Origin: Nitriliruptorales bacterium
Lineage (GTDB): Bacteria; Actinomycetota; Nitriliruptoria; Euzebyales; Egibacteraceae
Length of the DNA: 9,795 nt
Reading direction: 5' to 3'
NCBI GenBank assembly: GCA_007119305.1
Contig: SKPY01000147.1
Span: 1 to 9,795, forward strand
In this document: positions 1 to 6,442 of the stretch, piece by piece
Layout of the letters: the number at the start of each line of letters is the position of its first letter
How positions within the stretch are numbered: the stretch's first letter is position 1
Made by a program: the position numbers and the translations under genes
The notes under the pieces: generated by a model
Databases searched by the model: none
What the model saw: only the letters and a program-made list of their open reading frames with translations
What the model was told of the DNA's origin: nothing

Positions 1-789
1 CGACAGCCGCCGGACCTGCTCGCCGTCGGTGACGACATTGGTGGTCTGCTCCCCGAACCACAGGGCGTTGTGGGGGCACTGCTGGACGCACCGCGGCAAG
101 CGCGACTGCTGCAGGTAGTCGGCGCAGAAGACGCACTTGGCGACGGTGCCGCGACGGTGCGGCATCGTCGTCTCGGGCGAGTAGTCCTCCGAGCTGAGGT
201 GCCCGGGGTTGTCGGGCTCGTCCCACCAGAAGTAGCGGGCGTCGTAGGGGCAGGAGACCATGCACATCCGGCAGCCGATGCACTGACGGTTGTCGACCAG
301 CGTGATGCCGCTCTTGTTCGTGTAGGTCGCGCCGACCGGACAGACCGTCACGCAGGGGGTCACATCGCACTGCATGCAGGGCCGCGGCCGGAAGAAGGTG
401 CCCTGGAGGCCCTCCTCCTCCCACACGTCAATCCAGTTGTGGTTGTCCCAGGGGAGGTTGCGCGGGCCCTTGCAGGCCGCCATGCACTGGCGGCAGCCGT
501 CGCACTTGGCGAGGTCGATGACCATCACCCAGCGCTCGGCGGCCGGCAGGCGTGCTGCGGTGCCGTCGGCGACCGCGGCGTCGGCGTTCGTCATCGCCTG
601 GGCCACCGCCGATCCGCCGAGCTTGACCGCACCGGCGGCTGCCAGTGCCACCGCGAGACCGCGGAAGAAGGCCCGGCGGCTGAGCACGGTCTCGCCATGC
701 AGTCCATCGGGGTCGAACGCGCCCTCCGGTTGCAGGTCCGCCTGGCGGTAGGACACCCCCAGGAAGGTGGCCAGGTCCGGTGCGTCCAT
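1..789 (-). CDS. Tat-exported four-cluster [4Fe-4S] ferredoxin-type subunit of a molybdopterin oxidoreductase (partial, C-terminus outside window)
   Basis: The 263 codons visible from ATG 789 run off the left edge. Residues 37-42 (SRRAFF) form a twin-arginine motif, followed by a hydrophobic stretch and AVAQA near residue 65, so the protein is probably exported folded with its clusters in place. Sixteen cysteines form four cluster motifs: C96/99/102/106, C138/141/146/150, C170/173/176/180 and C219/222/234/238. This is the layout of the beta (electron-transfer) subunits of DMSO-reductase-superfamily enzymes such as TtrB, PhsB and NrfC. All 16 positions are Cys, with no Trp substitution as in NarH-like subunits. 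The likely role is to pass electrons between a molybdenum catalytic subunit and a haem or quinone partner. It starts 5 bases after the stop of the haem-binding gene, which implies one operon. The Tat n-region of about 36 residues is long. Family and role are secure; the substrate is unknown. Confidence 0.9.
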   Translation of the reverse strand, partial: MDAPDLATFLGVSYRQADLQPEGAFDPDGLHGETVLSRRAFFRGLAVALAAAGAVKLGGSAVAQAMTNADAAVADGTAARLPAAERWVMVIDLAKCDGCRQCMAACKGPRNLPWDNHNWIDVWEEEGLQGTFFRPRPCMQCDVTPCVTVCPVGATYTNKSGITLVDNRQCIGCRMCMVSCPYDARYFWWDEPDNPGHLSSEDYSPETTMPHRRGTVAKCVFCADYLQQSRLPRCVQQCPHNALWFGEQTTNVVTDGEQVRRLS

Positions 790-794
790 GGTTG

Positions 795-2435
795 TCACGC
801 CGAGCCCTCCTCGCTGGAGGGCTCGCGGCGTCTGCGGCCGAGCACGACCGCGCCGAGCACCGTGCCGGTCGCGATGACGAGGAACACGAGCACCGCGTTG
901 CCCGGATCGAAGACAGTCGCCGCCAGGGTGGTGGGCTCCTCGATGTGCGCATCGACCCCGGCCCACTGCGGCTCCCGGGCACGCATGGCGGCGGCCAGGC
1001 CGACCTCGTCATCGTGGCATCCGACCACCGACATGGTGTCTGCGCGCATCTCGGTGCCGCCCGGGTGCCGCTCGCTCACGCGCTGCCAGCTGGTCTGGCC
1101 GGGGTACATCGCGGTCAGCGTCGTGGGCTCGATCGCGTCCCAGTCGGGACGCTCGCCGTCAAAGCGGGCCGCGGTCACGTCGGCGGGGACGTCGACGCCG
1201 AGCGAGAACGGCATGGTGACGAAGTGCCAGCGGCTGCCGGTCGCCAACCGGTGCACCGCCACCGCGGCGTCGTAGGTGCGCCCCGGCTTGAGCACCTTGT
1301 CGGCGGTCGGGTAGCCGGTGTCAAGCGCCCGGCGCAGCTCGACCTGCCAGCGCCAGCCGTCACCGTCGGGGACGAGGTCCGCACGCGATGCGATTGCCCC
1401 GCGGCTCTCATCTGGCTGCTGGAGCAGGCGGCGGGGGATCACGTCGCCGTCCTGCCAGTCGTGCTCGGGGTCGAACGGGACGGCGTTGACGTCCTCGGCG
1501 AGGAAGAAGGCATGGTCGTCCCAGGCGTAGCCCTGCTCCTGGACGGTGTCCCAGTCCAGCGCCGGCGCGCCGGCGACGGCCGGGTCGAACATGAACTCGG
1601 GCTGCTCCGCGTCGCCGTCCCAGTTGGTCCGGTACGGGCCGTCCCCGGGGCTCGAGTTGCGGTGCTCGAACACGTACTGGTTGTCGCTGTAGCCGATCGG
1701 CTCGGAGCGGTGGGCCCGCCAGTGCCACAGGTCGAGGAACACACCCGCGTCGTGGCGCTGCTCGTAGGCGTCGAGGCGGTCGGGGCTCATCGCGTCCCAG
1801 CCGTCGAACTGGCCCCACCAGTCCGGTCCGGTGTCGCGCGACTGGGGCAGGTACTTGCGGACGTCGTCGTGGCCGTAGACCTCGCCGAGCACCGGGTGCG
1901 CCTCGACCGCCTCGGATTCGTCAGGGGTCGAGGCGTACATGAAGGGCTCGCGCAGGTCCTCGTGGCAGGTGAGCCAGCCGCCCTGGTTGGCGAACCCCTT
2001 CACGCTGCCGTCGTCGAGCAGCATCGTGATGCGGTCTTCGTACAGGCCGTGCGGCTCGGGGCCGACGGGGGAGCGGCCCGCCCGGATCCACTCGCCGTCG
2101 CGGTAGATGAGGTAGTCGTGGTAGAAGGCCGGCAGCGGCGTGGGGAACTCGTAGCGCAGGAAGACCTGCTCGCCGTCGTGGGCGGCCTGCACCTGGACGT
2201 CGAATGCGACCTCGTCGGGGGTGACGATGCCGGCCTCGGGGTCGTAGATGCCGCGCTCGCCGACGAACGCGTCGCGGTAGGCCTCGCCGAGCGGCGCATC
2301 CTCGGCCAGCTCGGTGGCTGTCGGCGACTCGGTCAGCGGTGCGCGGCCCTCCGCCGCCAACGCGGCGGTCGTCGCCCCGAGCCCGACGACGAGCGCCGCG
2401 CCGATGACGATCCGGAGGCTGGCTGCTCTGGACAT
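795..2435 (-). CDS. Exported, membrane-anchored haem-binding protein, ethylbenzene dehydrogenase gamma-subunit-like
   Basis: The protein has 546 aa from ATG 2435, which follows GGAGAGG (about 5 bases away). Upstream extension is open but would run into the divergent promoter region. Residues 1-27 are a Sec-type signal peptide ending ALA. Residues 514-533 are a C-terminal membrane helix followed by RRRR, so the bulk lies outside the cytoplasm. The middle resembles the EB_dh haem-binding family (gamma subunits of ethylbenzene, dimethylsulfide, selenate and chlorate enzymes): a WQVELRRALDTG block near residue 363, AVAVHRLATG near 391 and FVTMPFSLGV near 405. Its only two cysteines are C157 (TCHED) and C473 (GCHDD). 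There is no CXXCH, so haem b is expected by family analogy. At 546 aa it is about twice the size of classical gamma subunits. It is probably the membrane-side electron-transfer partner of the downstream Fe-S subunit. The family call rests on pattern resemblance. Confidence 0.75.
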   Translation of the reverse strand: MSRAASLRIVIGAALVVGLGATTAALAAEGRAPLTESPTATELAEDAPLGEAYRDAFVGERGIYDPEAGIVTPDEVAFDVQVQAAHDGEQVFLRYEFPTPLPAFYHDYLIYRDGEWIRAGRSPVGPEPHGLYEDRITMLLDDGSVKGFANQGGWLTCHEDLREPFMYASTPDESEAVEAHPVLGEVYGHDDVRKYLPQSRDTGPDWWGQFDGWDAMSPDRLDAYEQRHDAGVFLDLWHWRAHRSEPIGYSDNQYVFEHRNSSPGDGPYRTNWDGDAEQPEFMFDPAVAGAPALDWDTVQEQGYAWDDHAFFLAEDVNAVPFDPEHDWQDGDVIPRRLLQQPDESRGAIASRADLVPDGDGWRWQVELRRALDTGYPTADKVLKPGRTYDAAVAVHRLATGSRWHFVTMPFSLGVDVPADVTAARFDGERPDWDAIEPTTLTAMYPGQTSWQRVSERHPGGTEMRADTMSVVGCHDDEVGLAAAMRAREPQWAGVDAHIEEPTTLAATVFDPGNAVLVFLVIATGTVLGAVVLGRRRREPSSEEGSA

Positions 2436-2467
2436 GTGCCCTCTCCATTCGGGCTGACAGCGCGCCA

Positions 2468-2502
2468 GCATGAGCCAGCACCGCTTCCTCTGGTGCTCAT
2501 GC
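2468..2502. repeat. Interrupted palindrome, 8-bp arms
   Basis: GCATGAGC (2468-2475) and its exact reverse complement GCTCATGC (2495-2502) are separated by 19 bases. Allowing a 4-base bulge on the left side, the pairing extends through ACC/GGT, so it could also form a stem-loop in a transcript. It lies 33-67 bases upstream of the haem-binding gene start, where an operator or 5'-UTR element would sit. Confidence 0.45.
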
Positions 2503-2562
2503 ACACGGTGGACGCTCGGGCCGCGCAGCGAACGGGGCATCTGACCCGTCGCGTGGTGCCGG

Positions 2563-2604
2563 ATGTGGCAGGCTGCGGCGCTGGCAGCTACCCCATGTGG
2601 CAGG
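2563..2604. repeat. Direct repeat ATGTGGCAGG x2, 32 bp apart
   Basis: Two identical 10-mers lie at 2563-2572 and 2595-2604 in the divergent promoter region. They are on the same face of the helix (about three turns). They are candidate activator sites for the neighbouring NarL-type regulator; no known consensus is matched. Confidence 0.4.
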
Positions 2605-2673
2605 TCCTGGGGTGCCCGTTCGTCCCGGTCCTTCCAGGCCGAACGGCCCGCGCAGCGCGACCTCGGCCGCACG

Positions 2674-2679
2674 TAGCCT
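2674..2679 (+). promoter_or_regulatory. Possible -10 element (TAGCCT) for a leaderless transcript
   Basis: TAGCCT fits the actinobacterial TANNNT -10 pattern and ends 7 bases before the response regulator ATG at 2687. No Shine-Dalgarno sequence precedes this ATG. Together these suggest transcription starting at or next to the start codon. No clear -35 element is seen. Confidence 0.35.
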
Positions 2680-2686
2680 CGCGACC

Positions 2687-3355
2687 ATGGAGCACACGCC
2701 GATCAGCGTGGTGCTCGCTGATGATCACGTTCTGTTCCGCGAGGGCACCCGCGAGCTGCTGGAACGGACCGGCGACATCACGGTCGCCGGGGAGGCGTCA
2801 ACGGGCGCGGAAGCGGTCGAGCTCGTCAGCCAGCTGCACCCCGACGTGGCGGTCGTCGACATCGAGATGCCCGACATGAACGGGGTCGAAGCCACCCGGG
2901 CGATCAAGGCGCGCCAGCCGGAGATCGCCGTGCTCGTGCTGACCGTGCACGACGAGGACCCCTACGTCTTCGCGATCCTCGACGCCGGCGCGGCCGGCTA
3001 CCTGCTCAAGGACGTCCAGGCGACCGAGCTCGTTCGTGCGGTCCGGTCGCTGCACCGGGGCGAATCGGTCCTGCACCCGGCGATCGCCCGCAAGGTGCTC
3101 CAGCAGGTCCGCACCGAGGAGGACACCGCTGCCGCGCCGCGCCCGACCGAGCTGACCGACGGCGAGAAGGCCGTCCTGCGCCTGGCAGCGCACGGGCTTA
3201 CGAACAACACCATCGCCGACCGGCTCAGCATCCATCCGCGCACCGTGCAGCTGCGCTTGGGCCGCATCTTCACCAAGCTGCAGGTCGGATCGCGCACGGA
3301 GGCAGCGCTGCGTGCACTCCGCGACGGGCACTTCAGCCTCGAGGAGCTCACATGA
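2687..3355 (+). CDS. NarL/FixJ-family response regulator (receiver + LuxR-type HTH)
   Basis: The protein has 222 aa, the usual NarL-family length. The receiver domain (about 5-122) has the acidic pair D12/D13, phosphoacceptor D58 (VVDIEMPD), switch T86 and K108 (GYLLKD). The C-terminal LuxR-type helix-turn-helix (about 153-215) starts LTDGEKAVLRLAAHGLTNNT and continues through TVQLRLGRIFTKL. It should be a cytoplasmic DNA-binding protein activated by phosphorylation from the kinase encoded next, whose ATG overlaps this stop (ATGA, 3352-3355). ATG 2687 is chosen because the receiver begins five residues later; upstream in-frame codons are low-complexity and not conserved-looking. There is no Shine-Dalgarno, so a leaderless message is likely. 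The divergent oxidoreductase operon is the obvious regulatory target, by position only. Confidence 0.93.
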   Translation: MEHTPISVVLADDHVLFREGTRELLERTGDITVAGEASTGAEAVELVSQLHPDVAVVDIEMPDMNGVEATRAIKARQPEIAVLVLTVHDEDPYVFAILDAGAAGYLLKDVQATELVRAVRSLHRGESVLHPAIARKVLQQVRTEEDTAAAPRPTELTDGEKAVLRLAAHGLTNNTIADRLSIHPRTVQLRLGRIFTKLQVGSRTEAALRALRDGHFSLEELT

Positions 3356-4941
3356 GCGCCGCGACCGCCGCGCATCCCCACCAGGCGAGGGGGCGCGTCG
3401 GCCTGACCCTGGCCTGGCTGCAGGTCACGGTCCGCAGACGTCTGCGCGAACGCCCCTTCTGGACGGTCCAAGCAGGGGTGCTCGCCGTCACCGCGCTGCA
3501 CATCGGCGTGGAAGCCGCGGGCCTGCACAAACACCACGCAGGCCCGCTCGGCATCCTCGCGCACCTACCGGTCTTCCTCTACCTCGTGCCGGTCAGCTAC
3601 GCCGGGTTCCGCTACGGCTACGAAGGCAGCATCCTCACCGGGGTGTGGGCCGCGCTGCTGGCCATACCCAACCTGTTCGTCTGGCACGCCCACGGGCTCG
3701 AGTGGCTCGGCGAGCTCCTCCTCATGGTGGCCGTGATCAGCATCGGGGTCCTCGTCGCCATCCCGGTGGAGCGCGAGCAGCGGCAGCGTCGCAAGGCCGA
3801 GGGGGCGGGACGGCGCGCCGAGGCGACCAGCCATCGGCTCGCGTTGCTCAACGAGCTGGCTGAGATCCTCCTCCGAACCGCTCACCTCGACGCCGCCATC
3901 CGCGGTGTCATGCAGCGTCTCCTCGAGGTGCTGCCGCTGCAGGCCGCCGCACTCGTCACCTGCCCCCTCGACCAACGCCAGCCTTGCGTCGAGCTCTGCC
4001 ACCGAGGCGACACGCACGCGCACTGCCGCTTGGCATCCACGCTCGCGTGCGTCGATCCTGGCGAGCTCGGTGCAGGTTGCTTCGTGCTCCCGGCCGGGGT
4101 GCTCGCCTTCCCGTGCCCCATCAACGACGTGCCAGCGGCGCTGTCCGTCCACCTCGAGGAGGGTCACGCGCTGAGCGCTGATGACCGGGACCTGCTGACC
4201 ACCGTCGCGACCCAGATCAGCGTCGCGCTGGACAACGCCAACCTGCACAGGCTGAACGAGGAGCGTCTGCAGACCTACCTGCAGCAGGTCACCGGCGCCC
4301 AGGAGGAGGAACGGCGACGTATCGCCCGCGACCTGCACGACGTCGCCACCCACGAGCTGCTGCTGCTGTGCCGTGACCTCGACGCCATCGCCGACGACCC
4401 ACCGTCAGCTGCGGAGATGCCGGCTCGGGTGCAGCACCTGCGGGCTCGGACCTCCGGCATCGTGGCGTACCTGCGGCGTTTCGGCCGCGATCTGCGGCCC
4501 GGCATCCTGGACACCCTCGGACTGTCGCCGGCCCTGCAGTGGCTGGCCACGGAGCTCGGCGATCGCAGCGAGGTCGCGGCGGTCTTCGAGCTCGAGGGGC
4601 GGCCGCGGCGGTTCGGCCCCGATGTCGAGCTCTCCGTGTTCCGGATCGTCCAGGAGGCCCTGCGCAACGCCGAGCGGCACGCCGACGCCGAACAGGTGAG
4701 CGTGTGCCTGCGCTACGACGACAGTGGGGCGGTGGTCGAGGTCAGCGACGACGGTTCCGGCTTCGACGTCCCGTCCAGGCTCGACGGCATGGTGCCAGCC
4801 GGCAAGCTCGGCCTCGCCGGCATGCGCGAGCGCGCCCAGCTCGCCGGCTGCCGCCTCAGCATCGACTCCCAGCCGGGTGGAGGCACGCGGGTCCACGTCG
4901 CCACGGGCGCCGACAACGGGGCGGGGCTGCCTGTGGGGTGA
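3352..4941 (+). CDS. Membrane histidine kinase, NarX/DesK type (HisKA_3), with Cys-rich GAF-like sensor region
   Basis: The protein has 529 aa. Four predicted membrane helices (about 38-56, 64-86, 92-112, 117-138) precede a helical linker (140-165) and a GAF-like cytoplasmic region (about 165-298). That region contains seven cysteines: C204, C212, C216, C225, C233, C243 and C255. The dimerisation/phosphoacceptor helix has H329 in EEERRRIARDLHD, followed by a DxxxH motif (D330, H334), as expected for bifunctional HisKA_3 kinase/phosphatases. The HATPase domain has N439 (EALRNAERHAD), D466/G468/G470 (SDDGSG) and GLAGMRERA (487-495). It should phosphorylate the NarL-type regulator, with which it is translationally coupled. 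The cysteine cluster suggests redox, oxygen or metal sensing, perhaps through an Fe-S cluster as in NreB or AirS, but the spacing is its own and the ligand is not known. Confidence 0.92.
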   Translation: MSAATAAHPHQARGRVGLTLAWLQVTVRRRLRERPFWTVQAGVLAVTALHIGVEAAGLHKHHAGPLGILAHLPVFLYLVPVSYAGFRYGYEGSILTGVWAALLAIPNLFVWHAHGLEWLGELLLMVAVISIGVLVAIPVEREQRQRRKAEGAGRRAEATSHRLALLNELAEILLRTAHLDAAIRGVMQRLLEVLPLQAAALVTCPLDQRQPCVELCHRGDTHAHCRLASTLACVDPGELGAGCFVLPAGVLAFPCPINDVPAALSVHLEEGHALSADDRDLLTTVATQISVALDNANLHRLNEERLQTYLQQVTGAQEEERRRIARDLHDVATHELLLLCRDLDAIADDPPSAAEMPARVQHLRARTSGIVAYLRRFGRDLRPGILDTLGLSPALQWLATELGDRSEVAAVFELEGRPRRFGPDVELSVFRIVQEALRNAERHADAEQVSVCLRYDDSGAVVEVSDDGSGFDVPSRLDGMVPAGKLGLAGMRERAQLAGCRLSIDSQPGGGTRVHVATGADNGAGLPVG

Positions 4942-5103
4942 GCACGCCGTCAGTGCCCGCCGGGCGGTATCCCAGGGGGGTCACCCCTCGGGTCGGCCCC
5001 GATTGGACACGAGGTGCATCCTGGAGGTCGAGGCTGGTCCTGACGGCCCGAGGGTCACCGCAGTGAGCGACAGGAACCAGCCAGGCACACCGGAAGTGCG
5101 GAC
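4942..5103. other. Intergenic region between histidine kinase and cytochrome c gene
   Basis: This stretch of 162 bp has no gene. It contains two tight GC inverted repeats: GCCCG-C-CGGGC near 4955-4965 and GGGGT-C-ACCCC at 4977-4987. Their one-base centres make them poor hairpins, so operator half-sites are at least as likely as termination. No clear -10/-35 pair is seen. Whether the cytochrome gene is co-transcribed with the kinase is undecided. Confidence 0.35.
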
Positions 5104-5784
5104 ATGACCACCCCACGGGCACGGCGGCGGCTCGGATGGCTGGGCGCGCTGGCGCTGCTTGGCATCGTGAGCCTGGCGTTGCAGCTGTCGGCTGCCTCCG
5201 GAACGCCGGCGGCCACGGTGCAGGGGGCCGGCACCGGGCAGGAGCTGTTCGGGGCCAACTGCGCAGTCTGCCACGGGCCCTCGGGGGCGGGCACGCGCAC
5301 TGCGCCTGCGCTCGGGGGGGTGGTCGACCGCCTCGGCCCAGACGGCGTGGAGGCGACGATCCGCGACGGGCGTGGTGGGATGCCGGCGTTCGGCGACCGC
5401 CTCAGCGACGGGCAGATCGCCGCGCTCGCCGACCACTTGGACGCGCTGACACCGGAAGCGGCGGCGCCCGGCGAGGGGCGACGCCACCGGCCGATGAGGG
5501 AAGGGATGTGGGAGCACATGCCGTGGGACGGGATGATGACCGGCTGGGGCTGGCTGGTGATGCTGCTGTGGGTGCTGTTCAGCGTCGCGCTGCTCGTGCT
5601 CCTGGTCCTGGCGATGGTCTGGCTGGCCCGCAACCTGGGCTCCAACCGTGAGCAGCGCAGCAGCGCTCCGCCCTCAGCGGCCGGGTCGGCGCGGGAGGCG
5701 CTGGATCTGCGCTACGCGCGGGGCGAGATCGGCCGTGAGGAGTACCTGCGGGCCCGCCAGGACCTGGAGGGCCCGTCCACCTGA
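5104..5784 (+). CDS. Membrane-bound monohaem cytochrome c with C-terminal SHOCT domain
   Basis: The protein has 226 aa from ATG 5104, after a weak GGAAG. Residues 10-31 are a signal peptide or anchor. A class-I cytochrome c domain follows: CAVCH (C53, C56, H57), M93 in GGMPAFGD as the likely sixth ligand, and a C-terminal helix near 101-115. Residues 131-148 are rich in Met, Trp and His (MREGMWEHMPWDGMMTGW). They lead into a membrane helix (about 148-175), then a cytoplasmic tail ending in a SHOCT motif (about 197-223, ALDLRYARGEIGREEYLRAR). The membrane-plus-SHOCT part resembles small stand-alone SHOCT membrane proteins, so this looks like a fusion with cytochrome c. Likely role: an outward-facing electron carrier tethered to the membrane. 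It may serve the oxidoreductase to the left or the cupredoxin to the right. The Met/His patch could bind copper, which is speculative. Confidence 0.88.
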   Translation: MTTPRARRRLGWLGALALLGIVSLALQLSAASGTPAATVQGAGTGQELFGANCAVCHGPSGAGTRTAPALGGVVDRLGPDGVEATIRDGRGGMPAFGDRLSDGQIAALADHLDALTPEAAAPGEGRRHRPMREGMWEHMPWDGMMTGWGWLVMLLWVLFSVALLVLLVLAMVWLARNLGSNREQRSSAPPSAAGSAREALDLRYARGEIGREEYLRARQDLEGPST

Positions 5785-5792
5785 TCGCGGCT

Positions 5793-5828
5793 GCGGGCCG
5801 GCGGCGGGGTAGGCGGCCGCCGGCCCGC
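5793..5828. terminator. Strong hairpin between convergent genes, probable bidirectional terminator
   Basis: GCGGGCCGGCGGC (5793-5805) pairs perfectly with GCCGCCGGCCCGC (5816-5828) around a 10-base loop. It starts 8 bases after the cytochrome c stop and ends 7 bases before the cupredoxin stop on the other strand, so it can fold in both messages. There is no U-tract, as is common in high-GC actinobacteria. Confidence 0.75.
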
Positions 5829-5835
5829 CCCAGGG

Positions 5836-6369
5836 TCAGTCGACCTCGAGTACGAGCACCATGCCGGCCTCGGTGTGGCCGGGGACGGTGCAGACCGCCT
5901 CGTAGGTGCCCGGCTCGTCGATCACCAAGCCGGTGACGACTTCCTCACCGGGATCAACGTTGACGTGCAGCGCCGGGTCGTCGAGGGTCAGGTCGTGGAA
6001 CAGCTGGCCTTCGTTGACGAGCCGCAGGTTGACCGCCTCGCCGGCGGACAGCGTCAGCCGATCGGGCTCGAAGCCGAGATCGACTGCCTTGACGACGATC
6101 TCATCGGCCCCGTCGTGGGGCGGGTAGAGGATGTCCTCGTGGTCATGGTCGCCGGCCGTGTGCTGGTCCATGTCATCTTGCGTGTGGCCGTCCATGTGGT
6201 GGTCGTCCATCTGGTCGTCGCCGTCGAGATGGTCGTCCATGTCCATACCGTTCATGTCGTTCATGGCCTCGGCCGCCGCCTCGTGCTCTGTTGTGGACGG
6301 GGCGGTAGCGCAGGCCGTGGCGATCAGTGCTAGGGCGGCGAGCAGGACGAGCAGGCGTAGGGGATGCAT
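5836..6369 (-). CDS. Lipoprotein cupredoxin (plastocyanin/azurin-like) with His/Met/Asp-rich linker
   Basis: The protein has 177 aa from ATG 6369, preceded by AAGGAGG about 11 bases upstream, which decides this start over longer in-frame options. Residues 1-19 are a signal peptide with a lipobox-like ATA-C20, so it is probably lipid-anchored outside the membrane. Residues 35-80 are dominated by Met, His and Asp (for example MDMDDHLDGDDQMDDHHMDG). The cupredoxin domain (about 90-177) has the type-1 copper ligands H125 (LFHDL), C160, H165 and M170 in CTVPGHTEAGM. Expected role: external electron carrier or copper-binding protein, with the linker collecting or buffering copper. It lies convergent to the cytochrome c gene and 73 bases downstream of a doubtful small ORF on the same strand. 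The lipobox is non-canonical, with Ala rather than Leu at -3. Confidence 0.9.
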   Translation of the reverse strand: MHPLRLLVLLAALALIATACATAPSTTEHEAAAEAMNDMNGMDMDDHLDGDDQMDDHHMDGHTQDDMDQHTAGDHDHEDILYPPHDGADEIVVKAVDLGFEPDRLTLSAGEAVNLRLVNEGQLFHDLTLDDPALHVNVDPGEEVVTGLVIDEPGTYEAVCTVPGHTEAGMVLVLEVD

Positions 6370-6442
6370 TGGGAAACCGACCTCCTTGTTCGGGGGATGT
6401 GAGGGTGAAGCCCGTGATGCCGTGGCGATGCGGCAAGTGCCT
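6362..6442 (-). promoter_or_regulatory. Leader of the cupredoxin gene with strong Shine-Dalgarno
   Basis: On the minus strand AAGGAGG lies 11 bases before ATG 6369 (complement near 6381-6387). This is the best ribosome-binding site in the window and fixes the cupredoxin start. No convincing -10/-35 pair is visible in the 73 bases before it. Confidence 0.5.

Larger units (their letters stand above)
2436..2686. promoter_or_regulatory. Divergent intergenic control region between oxidoreductase operon and NarL-type two-component pair
   Basis: This stretch of about 250 bp separates the divergent starts at 2435 (minus) and 2687 (plus) and has no convincing gene. It holds an inverted repeat with 8-bp arms, GCATGAGC at 2468-2475 and GCTCATGC at 2495-2502, and a 10-bp direct repeat ATGTGGCAGG at 2563-2572 and 2595-2604, whose starts are 32 bp apart (about three helical turns). 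Both are plausible binding sites for the adjacent regulator. That assignment is inference. Confidence 0.55.

Noticed and set aside
2589..2595. TACCCCA as a NarL heptamer
   Set aside because: It matches six of seven positions of the E. coli TACYYMT consensus, occurs singly, and this regulator need not share that consensus.
780..2879. Very long plus-strand reading frame (699 codons) opposite the haem-binding gene
   Set aside because: Its translation is Val/Gly/Arg/Ala-rich without domain features. It is the antisense of a gene with a signal peptide, domain motifs and a Shine-Dalgarno, and it runs on into the NarL-type regulator in another frame.
4955..4987. Rho-independent terminator after the first histidine kinase
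   Set aside because: The two inverted repeats have only 5-bp arms and one-base centres, and no U-tract follows.
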